Origin: DASRSS01 sp035656335
GTDB taxonomy: Bacteria; Actinomycetota; Actinomycetes; Mycobacteriales; Jatrophihabitantaceae
DNA length: 5,857 nucleotides
Direction of reading: 5' to 3'
Assembly (NCBI GenBank): GCA_035656335.1
Contig: DASRSS010000054.1
Coordinates: 1-5,857 of the forward strand
Made by a program: the position numbers and the translations under genes. Under the pieces are notes generated by a model. It saw nothing but the letters and a program-made list of their open reading frames with translations. It had not been told where the DNA came from and did no database searches. Positions 1-5,727 of the stretch are shown here, one piece after another. Numbering within the stretch: position 1 is the stretch's first letter; the number at the start of each line of letters is the position of its first letter.

Positions 1-276
1 CAAGCAGACCTGCACCACGTCCAGTGGTGGAGCCGCGGCGGCCACACCAACGCCGCCAACCTCGTCCCGGCATGCGAACGCATCCACTACGGCATCCACC
101 GAGGCGGCTGGACCCTCACCCGCGAGCCGGACGGCACCACCGTCTGGACCTCACCCACCGGACACACCTACACAGTGCCTCCCGCCACCCACCCCGTCGA
201 CAACACGACGAAGATCAAAAAGGACGACGAGGCGACCGGGGAGATGGATGACCCGACCGACACCGGAGCGCAGTGA
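1..276 (+). CDS. DUF222/13E12-type HNH endonuclease, C-terminal part (5' truncated by window)
   Basis: Frame 1 is open from the window edge to TGA at 274-276, giving 91 residues. The visible part is an HNH nuclease domain: paired histidines H5-H6 in 'DLHHVQWWSRGG', N20 in 'AANLV', then 'CERIHYGIH' with H29 and H33, followed by 'GGWTL' and a 'TSPTGHTY' strand. This order (HH, GG, NL, C..H...H, GGWTL, P.G) is characteristic of the HNH end of the multicopy actinobacterial DUF222/13E12-repeat proteins; their DUF222 part would lie upstream of the window. HNH domains use a ββα-metal fold to cut DNA, but the cellular role of these proteins is unknown. The tail after residue 60 is hydrophilic and carries an A-rich 'KIKKD' stretch whose DNA recurs downstream. 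Family assignment is confident; function is not. Confidence 0.88.
   Translation, partial: QADLHHVQWWSRGGHTNAANLVPACERIHYGIHRGGWTLTREPDGTTVWTSPTGHTYTVPPATHPVDNTTKIKKDDEATGEMDDPTDTGAQ
210..225 (+). repeat. 16-bp A-rich direct repeat, copy 1
   Basis: GAAGATCAAAAAGGAC at 210-225 is repeated exactly at 847-862. This copy lies inside the HNH gene and encodes most of 'KIKKD'. It stands out because it uses AAA codons in a very GC-rich setting. The two copies bracket the methyltransferase pseudogene. Confidence 0.85.
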
Positions 277-317
277 ACCTGCAGCGTTGAGCCCGGCCGC
301 ACGCACCGGTCGCATCT

Positions 318-848
318 GTCAGGCTGGCCTACGTGCTGCCGTGGGACCACAACGCCTACTACGACCACCTGCTCCTCGCCGCAGTCCCGCCCGGAGCCGA
401 GACGTGCTCGACGTCGGCTGCGGGACCGGGCGTCTGACCCGCCTGCTTGCTGCGCGGGCCGGACACGTCGAAGCTATCGACGCCGACGCCACGATGATCG
501 CGATCGCCCGCGAGGTGACGCCGCGCAATGTCAGCTATCTGCATGCCGACGTCATGACGCGGCCACTAGAAGCCGGGTCGTACGACGCGAGGGAGAGTCC
601 CGCCGGGTGGTGCTACCGATCGAACTGGCTGCGACTATCTGGCACCACACCCTGGGCCTCTACCTCGCCGCGAGCGGATTTCGGCAACGACCAGAGCTGC
701 ACCACGACGCCCACCACGAGCGCATGCCCGTCCGCGACGCGCAGCTGACCACGCATCAGATGCGATCCCGGGCTGGCGAGGTACTTCCCGACGTCCGGGT
801 CGACTGGTGCTCTGGCGTTACCTGCTGACCTGGCGCAAGACAGGATGA
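318..848 (+). pseudogene. SAM-dependent methyltransferase remnant (class I), multiply frameshifted
   Basis: Pieces of one class I methyltransferase can be read in order, but in three frames. About 318-403 gives 'LPWDHNAYYDHLLLAAVPPG', the usual N-terminus. From about 404 the frame shifts and gives motif I 'VLDVGCGTGRLTRLLA', then 'EAIDADATMIAIARE', 'NVSYLHADV' and 'GSYDA' to about 590. From about 604 another frame gives 'VVLPIELAATIW' and 'MPVRDAQLTTHQMR..AGEVLPDVRVDW' to about 807. From 810 a further shift gives 'LWRYLLTWRKTG' and TGA at 846-848. The stretch normally between 'YDA' and the post-loop 'VVL' strand (the 'LHHM...LLRPGG' region, roughly 35-45 residues in relatives) is missing, so there is also a deletion near 588-603. 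Each break equals a net change of -1 modulo 3. No convincing start or ribosome binding site is visible, so the 5' limit is approximate. The protein cannot be functional as encoded. Confidence 0.85.
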
Positions 849-889
849 AGATCAAAAAGGACACGTCCGACGAGTCGGTCGGATACTGA
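845..889 (+). other. Short open stretch resembling the HNH gene's tail (possible gene fragment)
   Basis: ATG at 845 opens 14 codons, 'MKIKKDTSDESVGY', ending at TGA 887-889. The first part shares its DNA with the HNH gene tail ('KIKKDDEATGE'). After a 6-base offset some similarity continues (a shared GACGAG, then a CG-rich stretch). I read it as a possible remnant of a second copy of that gene's 3' end, or a duplicated scar. It is not likely to be an expressed gene: no ribosome binding site is evident and nothing suggests a conserved peptide. The rest of 863-943 holds only the LCP promoter. Confidence 0.3.
847..862 (+). repeat. 16-bp A-rich direct repeat, copy 2
   Basis: This is an exact second copy of GAAGATCAAAAAGGAC. 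It begins inside the stop codon region of the methyltransferase remnant, one base after the start of its TGA. With copy 1 at 210-225 it frames about 620 bp of decayed sequence. Confidence 0.85.
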
Positions 890-931
890 GGTTTAGCTGC
901 ACGCACTCAGGGTTTCCAAGGCTCGCGCCGG

Positions 932-937
932 TAGCCT
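932..937 (+). promoter_or_regulatory. -10 element for leaderless LCP transcript
   Basis: TAGCCT matches the TANNNT actinobacterial -10 pattern and ends six bases before the GTG at 944, so transcription would begin at or very near the start codon. No Shine-Dalgarno sequence precedes the GTG. No clear TTGACA-like -35 is visible, as is common for such promoters. Confidence 0.55.
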
Positions 938-943
938 TCCGGC

Positions 944-2239
944 GTGTCTGGCCACAGGGAACCCGGTTCGTTGCCGGGCGATTCGTCCCGTTTCGGGCGG
1001 CCGACACGTCCGCACAGCCACCGGGCGCAGCGCGTCGCGCATCCGGGCCGCGGCCGGGAGATCGGCGTCCTGGTCACCAAGGTCCTCGCCGCCGCGGTGT
1101 CGGTCGTGCTGCTGCTGGGCTTCGGTTACGGCTGGTACGAGTACCGCTCGCTGAACAACGGCGTGCAGCGCTTCCACCTGTCCGGCCTGGACGCCGCCAC
1201 CACGGCGCCGCACGTCGAGAACGGTCATCACGTCAACGGGATCGAGCAGAACATCCTGATCGTGGGCATGGATTCGCGTGCTGACCTGTCTGCGTCCGAG
1301 CGGAAGCTGCTCTCGCTCGGCAACGACAACTCGCTGAGCACCGACACGATCATGGTGATCCACGTGCCGGCGGACGGTTCGAAGGCGACGATGATCTCGA
1401 TCCCGCGCGACTCGTACGTCGACGTCCCGGGTGGCTACCTCAAGAACAAGATCAACGCTGCCTACGCGGACGCGTACGCGGACCCGAACACGACCGGCGA
1501 CGAGAAGCAGCACGAGGCCGCGGGAATGAACGAACTGCTCGCCACCGTCAAGCAGCTCACCGGGTTGCAGATCAACCACTACGTGCAGGTCGGCTTCGGC
1601 GGCTTCTACAAGATCGCCAAGGCGATCGGCACGATCCCGGTGAACCTGTGCCACGCCACCGACGACACGATCGCCCACAACGAGGCGACCGGGCAGGGTC
1701 ACGTCGGATCGAACTTCAAGATGAGCGCCGGCAAGCACGATCTCACGCCGGTGCAGGTGGTCGAGTTCGTCCGGCAGCGGCACAACCTGCACGGTGGCGA
1801 CCTGGCCCGCGAGCAGCGGCAGCGCTACTTCCTCACCGCCGCGTTCAACAAGCTCAAGTCCTCGCTGCTGAACCCGGTCAAGCTGAACAGCCTGATCAAG
1901 GCGATCTCGGGCGCGTTCACGATCGACGACAACGGCGGGTTCAGCATTCCCGACCTCGCCGCGCAGATGTCCGACCTGAGCGCGGGCCACATTACCGGCT
2001 ACACGATCCCGACCGAGGGCACCAGCACGGTCGACATCGCCGGTGCATCGTCCAGCGTGGAACTCGTCAATCCGGCGAAGGTGCAGGCCCGAATCGCCGC
2101 GATCCTCGCCGGCACCTACCCGCCCAAGAAGCCGGCCACGAGCCCGTCCGGTTCGACGGGGACCGCGACGTCATCGCCGCAGGACGGGACGCCGATCAGC
2201 TCGTCCTCGAGCCCGCCGAAGTCCAGCTGTATCAACTGA
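944..2239 (+). CDS. LytR-CpsA-Psr (LCP) family cell-wall glycopolymer ligase
   Basis: The product has 431 residues. A basic cytoplasmic N-terminus (about 1-38) is followed by one membrane anchor (about 40-64) and an extracytoplasmic LCP domain (about 100-310). Family landmarks are 'NILIVGMDSR' (103-112), 'STDTIMVIHV' (132-141), 'ISIPRDS' (151-157) with the conserved Arg-Asp, 'KINAAY' (169-174), and the Arg-rich block 'VRQRH..HGGDLAREQRQR' (276-294), whose arginines bind the polyprenyl-pyrophosphate head group in characterised LCP enzymes. The family transfers lipid-linked glycopolymers such as arabinogalactan or teichoic-type polymers onto peptidoglycan; this protein's polymer is unknown. A Ser/Thr/Pro-rich linker (about 395-428) leads to a cysteine three residues from the end, which could pair with C236. 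The GTG at 944 is preferred because of the -10 element six bases upstream. The gene ends inside the tail of the convergent membrane-protein gene. Confidence 0.92.
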   Translation: MSGHREPGSLPGDSSRFGRPTRPHSHRAQRVAHPGRGREIGVLVTKVLAAAVSVVLLLGFGYGWYEYRSLNNGVQRFHLSGLDAATTAPHVENGHHVNGIEQNILIVGMDSRADLSASERKLLSLGNDNSLSTDTIMVIHVPADGSKATMISIPRDSYVDVPGGYLKNKINAAYADAYADPNTTGDEKQHEAAGMNELLATVKQLTGLQINHYVQVGFGGFYKIAKAIGTIPVNLCHATDDTIAHNEATGQGHVGSNFKMSAGKHDLTPVQVVEFVRQRHNLHGGDLAREQRQRYFLTAAFNKLKSSLLNPVKLNSLIKAISGAFTIDDNGGFSIPDLAAQMSDLSAGHITGYTIPTEGTSTVDIAGASSSVELVNPAKVQARIAAILAGTYPPKKPATSPSGSTGTATSSPQDGTPISSSSSPPKSSCIN

Positions 2240-2552
2240 TCTTCAACGACGCCTTCGACCGATCGGCCAGCGCGTAGGAGGCGCCGGACGCGGCCGCGCT
2301 TACGGCGAGCACCGATCCCCACGCGCCGAGCTTCCTGGCCAGCGGGTGCGAGACGCCGAACGCGGCCAGGTAGGTGCCGAGCAGCACGCCCATGACGCCC
2401 GGCCCGGACGAGCGCAGCCACCGCCACGCCGACCAGGCGCCGGCGGTGCCCAGCACGATCCCGCCCAACTCGCGCCGTCCGCTGTAGCGCGCGGCGGCGA
2501 ACCCGCCGATGAGACCGGACGCGACCACGGGTGCAGTGTCGACTCGCTTCAT
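2232..2552 (-). CDS. Small multi-pass membrane protein, function unknown
   Basis: The product has 106 residues from ATG at 2552-2550. A GTG at 2561 would add three residues; neither start has a good ribosome binding site, and ATG is chosen because the protein then begins 'MKRVDTAPVV', directly before the first hydrophobic segment. Hydrophobic stretches lie at about 6-22, 29-46, 51-67 and 76-96, separated by short basic or polar turns ('RYSGRRE', 'RWLRSSG', 'HPLARKLG'), which suggests up to four membrane passes. The C-terminus is short and basic. I recognise no enzymatic motif. It starts 10 bases after the M20-like gene stops, so it is almost certainly the last gene of that operon. Its final 8 bases overlap the 3' end of the convergent LCP gene. 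Confidence 0.75.
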   Translation of the reverse strand: MKRVDTAPVVASGLIGGFAAARYSGRRELGGIVLGTAGAWSAWRWLRSSGPGVMGVLLGTYLAAFGVSHPLARKLGAWGSVLAVSAAASGASYALADRSKASLKIS

Positions 2553-2562
2553 ACCCGGCACG

Positions 2563-3753
2563 TTACGCGCCGATCAGTTCCAGCAACCGGCAGTCCGCGG
2601 CGAACCCGGTCAGCACCGCGGCGACGTCCGTCCACTCGTCCGCGGTACCGCGGCCGCCGCCGCGTCCCGGGTCGTCGTGCACGATGCCGTCCAGCCCGAA
2701 CTCGTACGCGACGTTGATGTTCGAGCTGCTCCATGGCCGCAGCACCAATTCGGCGCCCGCCTCGCGCACCGCCAGTGCCGCCGCCTGCACCAGCGGATGC
2801 TCGGCCCCGCCGGGAAGCAGTGCCGCCGGCTGCTGGACGTCGTCGCGGCACGTGACACTGACGCCCGCGTCCACGGCTACGGCTTCGGCCAGCGCGCGCG
2901 TCGCGCTGCCGAGCTCGCGCAGGATCGCCGGATCGGTGCTGCGCACGTCCACGCCGACCGTCCCGACCTGAGGCGAGTGGTTGAACACCTCGCCGGCCGC
3001 GATGCGGTTGATCCGCCGGATCGTGACCGGACCGGTGATCTCTTCCAGCGGCCCGGTCGGCTCCGGCCCGACCGATGGCGGCACGTCGGCGTGGACGGCG
3101 GTGACGAAGCGCGCGATCGCGTCGGACACCTCCGACACGCCGCCGTACAGCGAGTGCTTCGGCTCGGCGCGGAACTCGACGTTGATGCCGTCGAAGCCGA
3201 TCGCGTTCCAGCTGATCGTGCCGACGCCGCCCATCAGGTCGATCACCCAGCCCAGCCGGTCGGCGCGGTCCTCGCACAGCGCTCGCACGCCGGTCAGCCC
3301 GGTCTCCTCGCCGAGCACGAACGCGACCGTGAGCCGGCGAAACCGGCGCTGGCTCTGCTCTGCGAAACGGACCAGCCCCAGCCCGGTCGCGTCCGAGGAC
3401 GTCGTCTGCGAGCACGGACCGACCAGCCGTTCACCCGTCAGTTCGATGCGATCGGTCGCGCGGCGGTGGGCGGCGACCGAATCGAGATCGTCCATGGTCG
3501 CGAGGAACGTGACATCGCGGTCGCCGCTGCCCTCGACGGTCGCGATGACGTTGCCGACGCGGTCGATCTCAACGTGATCAGCTCCGGCGTCGCGCGCGAA
3601 GCCCGCGATCAGCGCCGCGCGTTCGGCCTCCGCGCCGGCGGGGGCGGGCGCGAGTGCGATGCGCTGCCACTGCTGCAGGAACAGCGGACGGTCGGCTTGA
3701 ACGAAGCGGTGGATCTCCTCGATGCTCACCGCGCCATTCAACCCGGTACGCAT
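2563..3753 (-). CDS. M20-family metallopeptidase-like protein lacking the usual zinc histidines
   Basis: The product has 396 residues, a normal length for M20 peptidases and amidohydrolases. Visible landmarks are the N-terminal helix region, 'DRVGNVIATVEG' (64-75), a bridging-metal-type Asp in 'SSDATGLG' (D121), the paired glutamates of 'VLGEETGLTG' (E149 general base, E150 ligand), 'IDLMGG' near the next ligand position, and 'EPKHS', which resembles the histidine of the dimerisation domain. Two key positions differ: the usual HxD motif reads 'ATMDDLD' (T86 where His is expected), and the C-terminal His before 'TADEW' is G369. Such enzymes normally hydrolyse peptide or amide bonds with two zinc ions, so activity here is doubtful or the metal site is unusual. 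The ATG at 3753 has AGGCGG (3760-3765) six bases upstream. The gene begins 21 bases after the SDR stop, consistent with one operon. Confidence 0.82.
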   Translation of the reverse strand: MRTGLNGAVSIEEIHRFVQADRPLFLQQWQRIALAPAPAGAEAERAALIAGFARDAGADHVEIDRVGNVIATVEGSGDRDVTFLATMDDLDSVAAHRRATDRIELTGERLVGPCSQTTSSDATGLGLVRFAEQSQRRFRRLTVAFVLGEETGLTGVRALCEDRADRLGWVIDLMGGVGTISWNAIGFDGINVEFRAEPKHSLYGGVSEVSDAIARFVTAVHADVPPSVGPEPTGPLEEITGPVTIRRINRIAAGEVFNHSPQVGTVGVDVRSTDPAILRELGSATRALAEAVAVDAGVSVTCRDDVQQPAALLPGGAEHPLVQAAALAVREAGAELVLRPWSSSNINVAYEFGLDGIVHDDPGRGGGRGTADEWTDVAAVLTGFAADCRLLELIGA

Positions 3754-3774
3754 CGGTGACCGCCTACAACGCTG

Positions 3775-4551
3775 CTACCAGATCGTTTCGCCGCGCAGGG
3801 TCGCCTCGGCACCGCCGTCCACGAACAGCACCTGGCCGGTGATGTGCGTGTTCTCGGGGCTGGTCAAGAACGCCAGCGGCGTGGCGACGGCCTCGGGCGG
3901 GGCGTAGCTGTTCAGCCGCATCGGGACGGCCTGGTCCATGATCGACTTCATCGTCGGGTCCTCGAACAGCCCGGCGCTCATCGGCGTCAACACGACGCCG
4001 GGCGCCACCGCGTTGAGCGCGATGCCCGCGTCCGCCCACTCGGGCGTGATCGCGGTGCGCCGCACCCAGCGCGCCAACGCCGCCTTCGACGAGGAGTACA
4101 GGAACGCCCACATCTGCTGCGCCATCAGCGCGTCCGAGCGCGCCCGCGCCGCTGCCTCGTCGTACGCCAGGCACGCGTCGACGAGCGCCTGATCCGTCGG
4201 GTGGACGCTCGACACGGAGCTGATCAGCGCGACCCGCGGGTCGGCTCCGGCGGCGAGCAGTGGACGCAGCCCGGTCAGCAACTCGACGACGCCGAAGTAG
4301 TTCACGCTCGGGACGGCGGGGTTGGCACCGCTGATCCCGGCGCAGGGCACGACCACGTCCAGCGACGTGCCGACGCGCTCGATCACGGACTCGACCGCGG
4401 ACGCCCGGCCCTCCGGCGTGCCGAGATCCGCGCAGATGTCCGCGTCCTTGAGGTCGACGCCGATCACGTCCAGCCCGCGTTCGGTCAGCAGCGCGGCGGT
4501 GGCCTTGCCGATGCCGGACGCCGAGCCGGTCACGACTGCGGTGCGGGTCAT
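3775..4551 (-). CDS. Short-chain dehydrogenase/reductase, 3-alpha-hydroxysteroid dehydrogenase/carbonyl reductase-like
   Basis: The product has 258 residues, the classical SDR length. The Rossmann cofactor motif 'TGSASGIG' is at 8-15. D33 at the end of the second strand ('IGVDLKD') suggests a preference for NAD(H). 'ADLG' (41-44) contacts the adenine, 'CAG' (70-72) stands in for the usual NAG, and N84 lies in 'VNYFG'. The catalytic residues are probably S112 in 'LISSVSS', Y152 and K156 in 'YSSSK'. Between the Ser and the Tyr there are about 40 residues instead of about 13. This insertion, together with 'CAG', 'VNYFG' and 'VVLTPM', recalls the 3-alpha-HSD/carbonyl reductase of Comamonas testosteroni (from memory). 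The substrate could be a steroid, another secondary alcohol or a carbonyl compound. The ATG at 4551 is chosen because of a strong ribosome binding site. This is the first gene of the three-gene minus-strand unit. Confidence 0.88.
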   Translation of the reverse strand: MTRTAVVTGSASGIGKATAALLTERGLDVIGVDLKDADICADLGTPEGRASAVESVIERVGTSLDVVVPCAGISGANPAVPSVNYFGVVELLTGLRPLLAAGADPRVALISSVSSVHPTDQALVDACLAYDEAAARARSDALMAQQMWAFLYSSSKAALARWVRRTAITPEWADAGIALNAVAPGVVLTPMSAGLFEDPTMKSIMDQAVPMRLNSYAPPEAVATPLAFLTSPENTHITGQVLFVDGGAEATLRGETIW

Positions 4552-4558
4552 GGGGTGT

Positions 4559-4566
4559 CCCCTCTC
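4559..4566 (-). promoter_or_regulatory. Ribosome binding site of the SDR gene
   Basis: On the minus strand GAGAGGGG lies seven bases before ATG 4551-4549. It is the strongest Shine-Dalgarno-like sequence in the window and rules out the longer in-frame start near 4638, which would run through the inverted repeat. It implies that the SDR mRNA has a leader, unlike the plus-strand genes. Confidence 0.65.
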
Positions 4567-4589
4567 AGCTGGTGGCGCCCGCTTCCTTT

Positions 4590-4639
4590 GATGATCATGG
4601 CCAGAACCCCCGAAACAGGGGGTTGCGGCCATGATCATC
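4590..4639. repeat. Dispersed palindromic element, copy A
   Basis: Perfect 13-bp arms GATGATCATGGCC (4590-4602) and GGCCATGATCATC (4627-4639) enclose two mismatched pairs, then an inner 7-bp stem AACCCCC/GGGGGTT and a GAAACA loop. Positions 4592-4639 align without gaps to 5646-5693 at 39 of 48 bases. Each arm holds ATGATCAT, itself an 8-bp palindrome. The element lies between the divergent SDR and nuclease genes. No T-run follows it on either strand, so it is not a standard terminator. Confidence 0.9.
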
Positions 4640-4644
4640 GCGGG

Positions 4645-4653
4645 TTGTCCACA
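4645..4653 (+). promoter_or_regulatory. DnaA-box-like 9-mer upstream of the nuclease gene
   Basis: TTGTCCACA exactly matches the DnaA box form favoured in Streptomyces and mycobacteria. It stands alone, 51 bases before the GTG at 4704 and six bases after the palindrome. A single box does not make an origin; it could bind DnaA as a regulator or be coincidental. Confidence 0.4.
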
Positions 4654-4691
4654 GATTTTGCTCTGCTTACCAATAGGAAGCGCGATTGCGC

Positions 4692-4697
4692 CAGAGT
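4692..4697 (+). promoter_or_regulatory. -10-like element for leaderless nuclease transcript
   Basis: CAGAGT ends six bases before GTG 4704. The same hexamer sits six bases before GTG 5740, and TAGCCT sits at the same distance before GTG 944. The shared spacing supports leaderless starts at all three genes. The first base differs from the TANNNT consensus and no clear -35 is seen. Confidence 0.45.
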
Positions 4698-4703
4698 CGA
4701 AGC

Positions 4704-5648
4704 GTGCAGATCGGCTTCCCGCCGGAGCTCCCGGACGGATTCTGGCCCGACCCCGACGCGCTGCCGCGGGTCCTCGGCCGGGACGAGGCGCTGCGGCTCG
4801 GCATCTCCGCCAAGGCCGTCGACCACCGCGTCGCCGCCGGCAAGTGGCGCCGGGTGTTGCCGCGGACGTATTTCACCGCGGACAGGTTCACGGCGCTCGA
4901 CCGCCTCAACGCGGCGCTGATCTTCGCCGGTCCGGACGCCGCACTGTCCGGCGCGGCCGCGCTCTACGCGAGCGAGGTGCGCCAGATCTCGATGCCCGAT
5001 CGCGTCCTGGTGCTCGTGCCGCCGGGCGGGGACGGCCGGTCCTGGGCGTGGGTACATGTGCGCGCGACGGCGCGTCCGTTCGTCGCCCAGCTGGCACCCG
5101 GACCGCGGCGCGTGACGATCGCCCGGGCGGCCGCGGATCTCGCCCTGGAGCGTCGGCGCCTGGACGACGTGCGTGCGCTGGTCGCTCGCGTGATCCAGGA
5201 CGGACACTGCACGCTGGACGAGCTGGCAGCCGAATACGAATCCGGTCCGCGCCGGGGCAGCGCGCACCTGCGGACGGCGCTGGAGGAGATCGGCTGGGGC
5301 GCCGCGTCTGCGCCCGAGGCGCGCGCCGCACGCATTCTGCGCCGCGCTGGCATCGACGGCTTCGAGCAGAACGCGCGGATCGATCTGCCCGGTGGCGGGC
5401 ACCGCTACCTGGACTTCTACTGGCCGGCGCTGCGTGCCGCGCTCGAGATCGACAGCGTCGAGTACCACTTCGCGCGCGACCAGTACGTCGCCACGCTCGA
5501 CCGTCACCTGGAGCTCACCGCGCTGGGAATCTCGGTCATCCACCGCCCGCCGTCCGCGCTGCGCGACGAAGCCGGCTTCGTCCGCGACGTGCGGACCTGG
5601 CTGGCTGGACGCGAGGCCGACCTGCGGCGCGGCCTGGACGCCTCGTGA
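4704..5648 (+). CDS. AbiEi-N-like winged-helix plus DUF559/Vsr-like nuclease domain protein
   Basis: The product has 314 residues. The N-terminus (about 19-60, 'GRDEALRLGISAKAVDHRV..GKWRRVLPRTYF') has the pattern of the AbiEi antitoxin N-terminal winged helix. The middle ('LSGAAALYASEV...DRVLVLVPPG') matches the region usual in actinobacterial AbiEi/DUF559 proteins. The C-terminus looks like a DUF559/Vsr-type PD-(D/E)xK nuclease: E205 in 'SAPEAR', D237 in 'YLDFYWP', 'ALEID' with E248 and D250, 'VEYHF', and the closing 'ISVIHRPPS'. Such proteins are common single genes in Actinobacteria and are often annotated as DUF559 or AbiEi-like; a role in defence or DNA repair is inferred only. No partner AbiEii toxin is adjacent. 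GTG 4704 is preferred to TTG 4686 because of the -10 element six bases upstream. Its TGA stop is the first three bases of palindrome copy B. Confidence 0.85.
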   Translation: MQIGFPPELPDGFWPDPDALPRVLGRDEALRLGISAKAVDHRVAAGKWRRVLPRTYFTADRFTALDRLNAALIFAGPDAALSGAAALYASEVRQISMPDRVLVLVPPGGDGRSWAWVHVRATARPFVAQLAPGPRRVTIARAAADLALERRRLDDVRALVARVIQDGHCTLDELAAEYESGPRRGSAHLRTALEEIGWGAASAPEARAARILRRAGIDGFEQNARIDLPGGGHRYLDFYWPALRAALEIDSVEYHFARDQYVATLDRHLELTALGISVIHRPPSALRDEAGFVRDVRTWLAGREADLRRGLDAS

Positions 5649-5693
5649 TCATGGCCGGAACCCCGGAATTCGGGGGTTCTCCCCATGATCATC
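5646..5693. repeat. Dispersed palindromic element, copy B
   Basis: The outer arms TGATCATGG (5646-5654) and CCATGATCA (5683-5691) pair perfectly. After three mismatches, GGAACCCC-type inner arms (5658-5664 with 5673-5679) pair around a central GAATTC. It has the same length and orientation as copy A, with nine differences in 48 bases. Four of these fall together in the poorly paired part of the right arm and four in and next to the loop. Copy B lies between the nuclease gene and the exonuclease gene, and its first three bases are the nuclease stop codon. No T-run follows. Confidence 0.88.
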
Positions 5694-5727
5694 AGGGGAT
5701 GTGCGCGGGATCCGGCCGATGGGCTGG

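Noticed and set aside
863..889. Hairpin CCGAC-GA-GTCGG after the methyltransferase remnant as a terminator
   Set aside because: The stem is only five pairs, the loop is too small to fold well, and there is no T-run.
893..1990. 365-codon minus-strand open frame opposite the LCP gene
   Set aside because: Its product is a low-complexity Arg/Val/Asp-rich sequence with no domain, typical of an antisense shadow in GC-rich DNA, and the LCP frame carries clear family motifs.
2509..3759. 416-codon plus-strand open frame opposite the M20-like gene
   Set aside because: The product is Arg/Ala/Asp-rich without motifs. The minus strand encodes recognisable M20 landmarks, so this is a shadow.
4590..4639. 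Palindrome A as a rho-independent terminator
   Set aside because: It lies between divergent gene starts, not after a gene, and no T-run follows on either strand.
4552..4703. Replication origin suggested by the DnaA-box-like site
   Set aside because: There is only one box, no AT-rich unwinding region, and no dnaA, dnaN or parAB nearby.
3844..4920. 358-codon plus-strand open frame opposite the SDR gene
   Set aside because: It is antisense to a clear SDR and runs across the intergenic region, with no start signal or domain.
5646..5693. CRISPR or tandem repeat array based on the repeated palindromes
   Set aside because: Only two copies about 1 kb apart with a gene between them, and no spacers of regular size.
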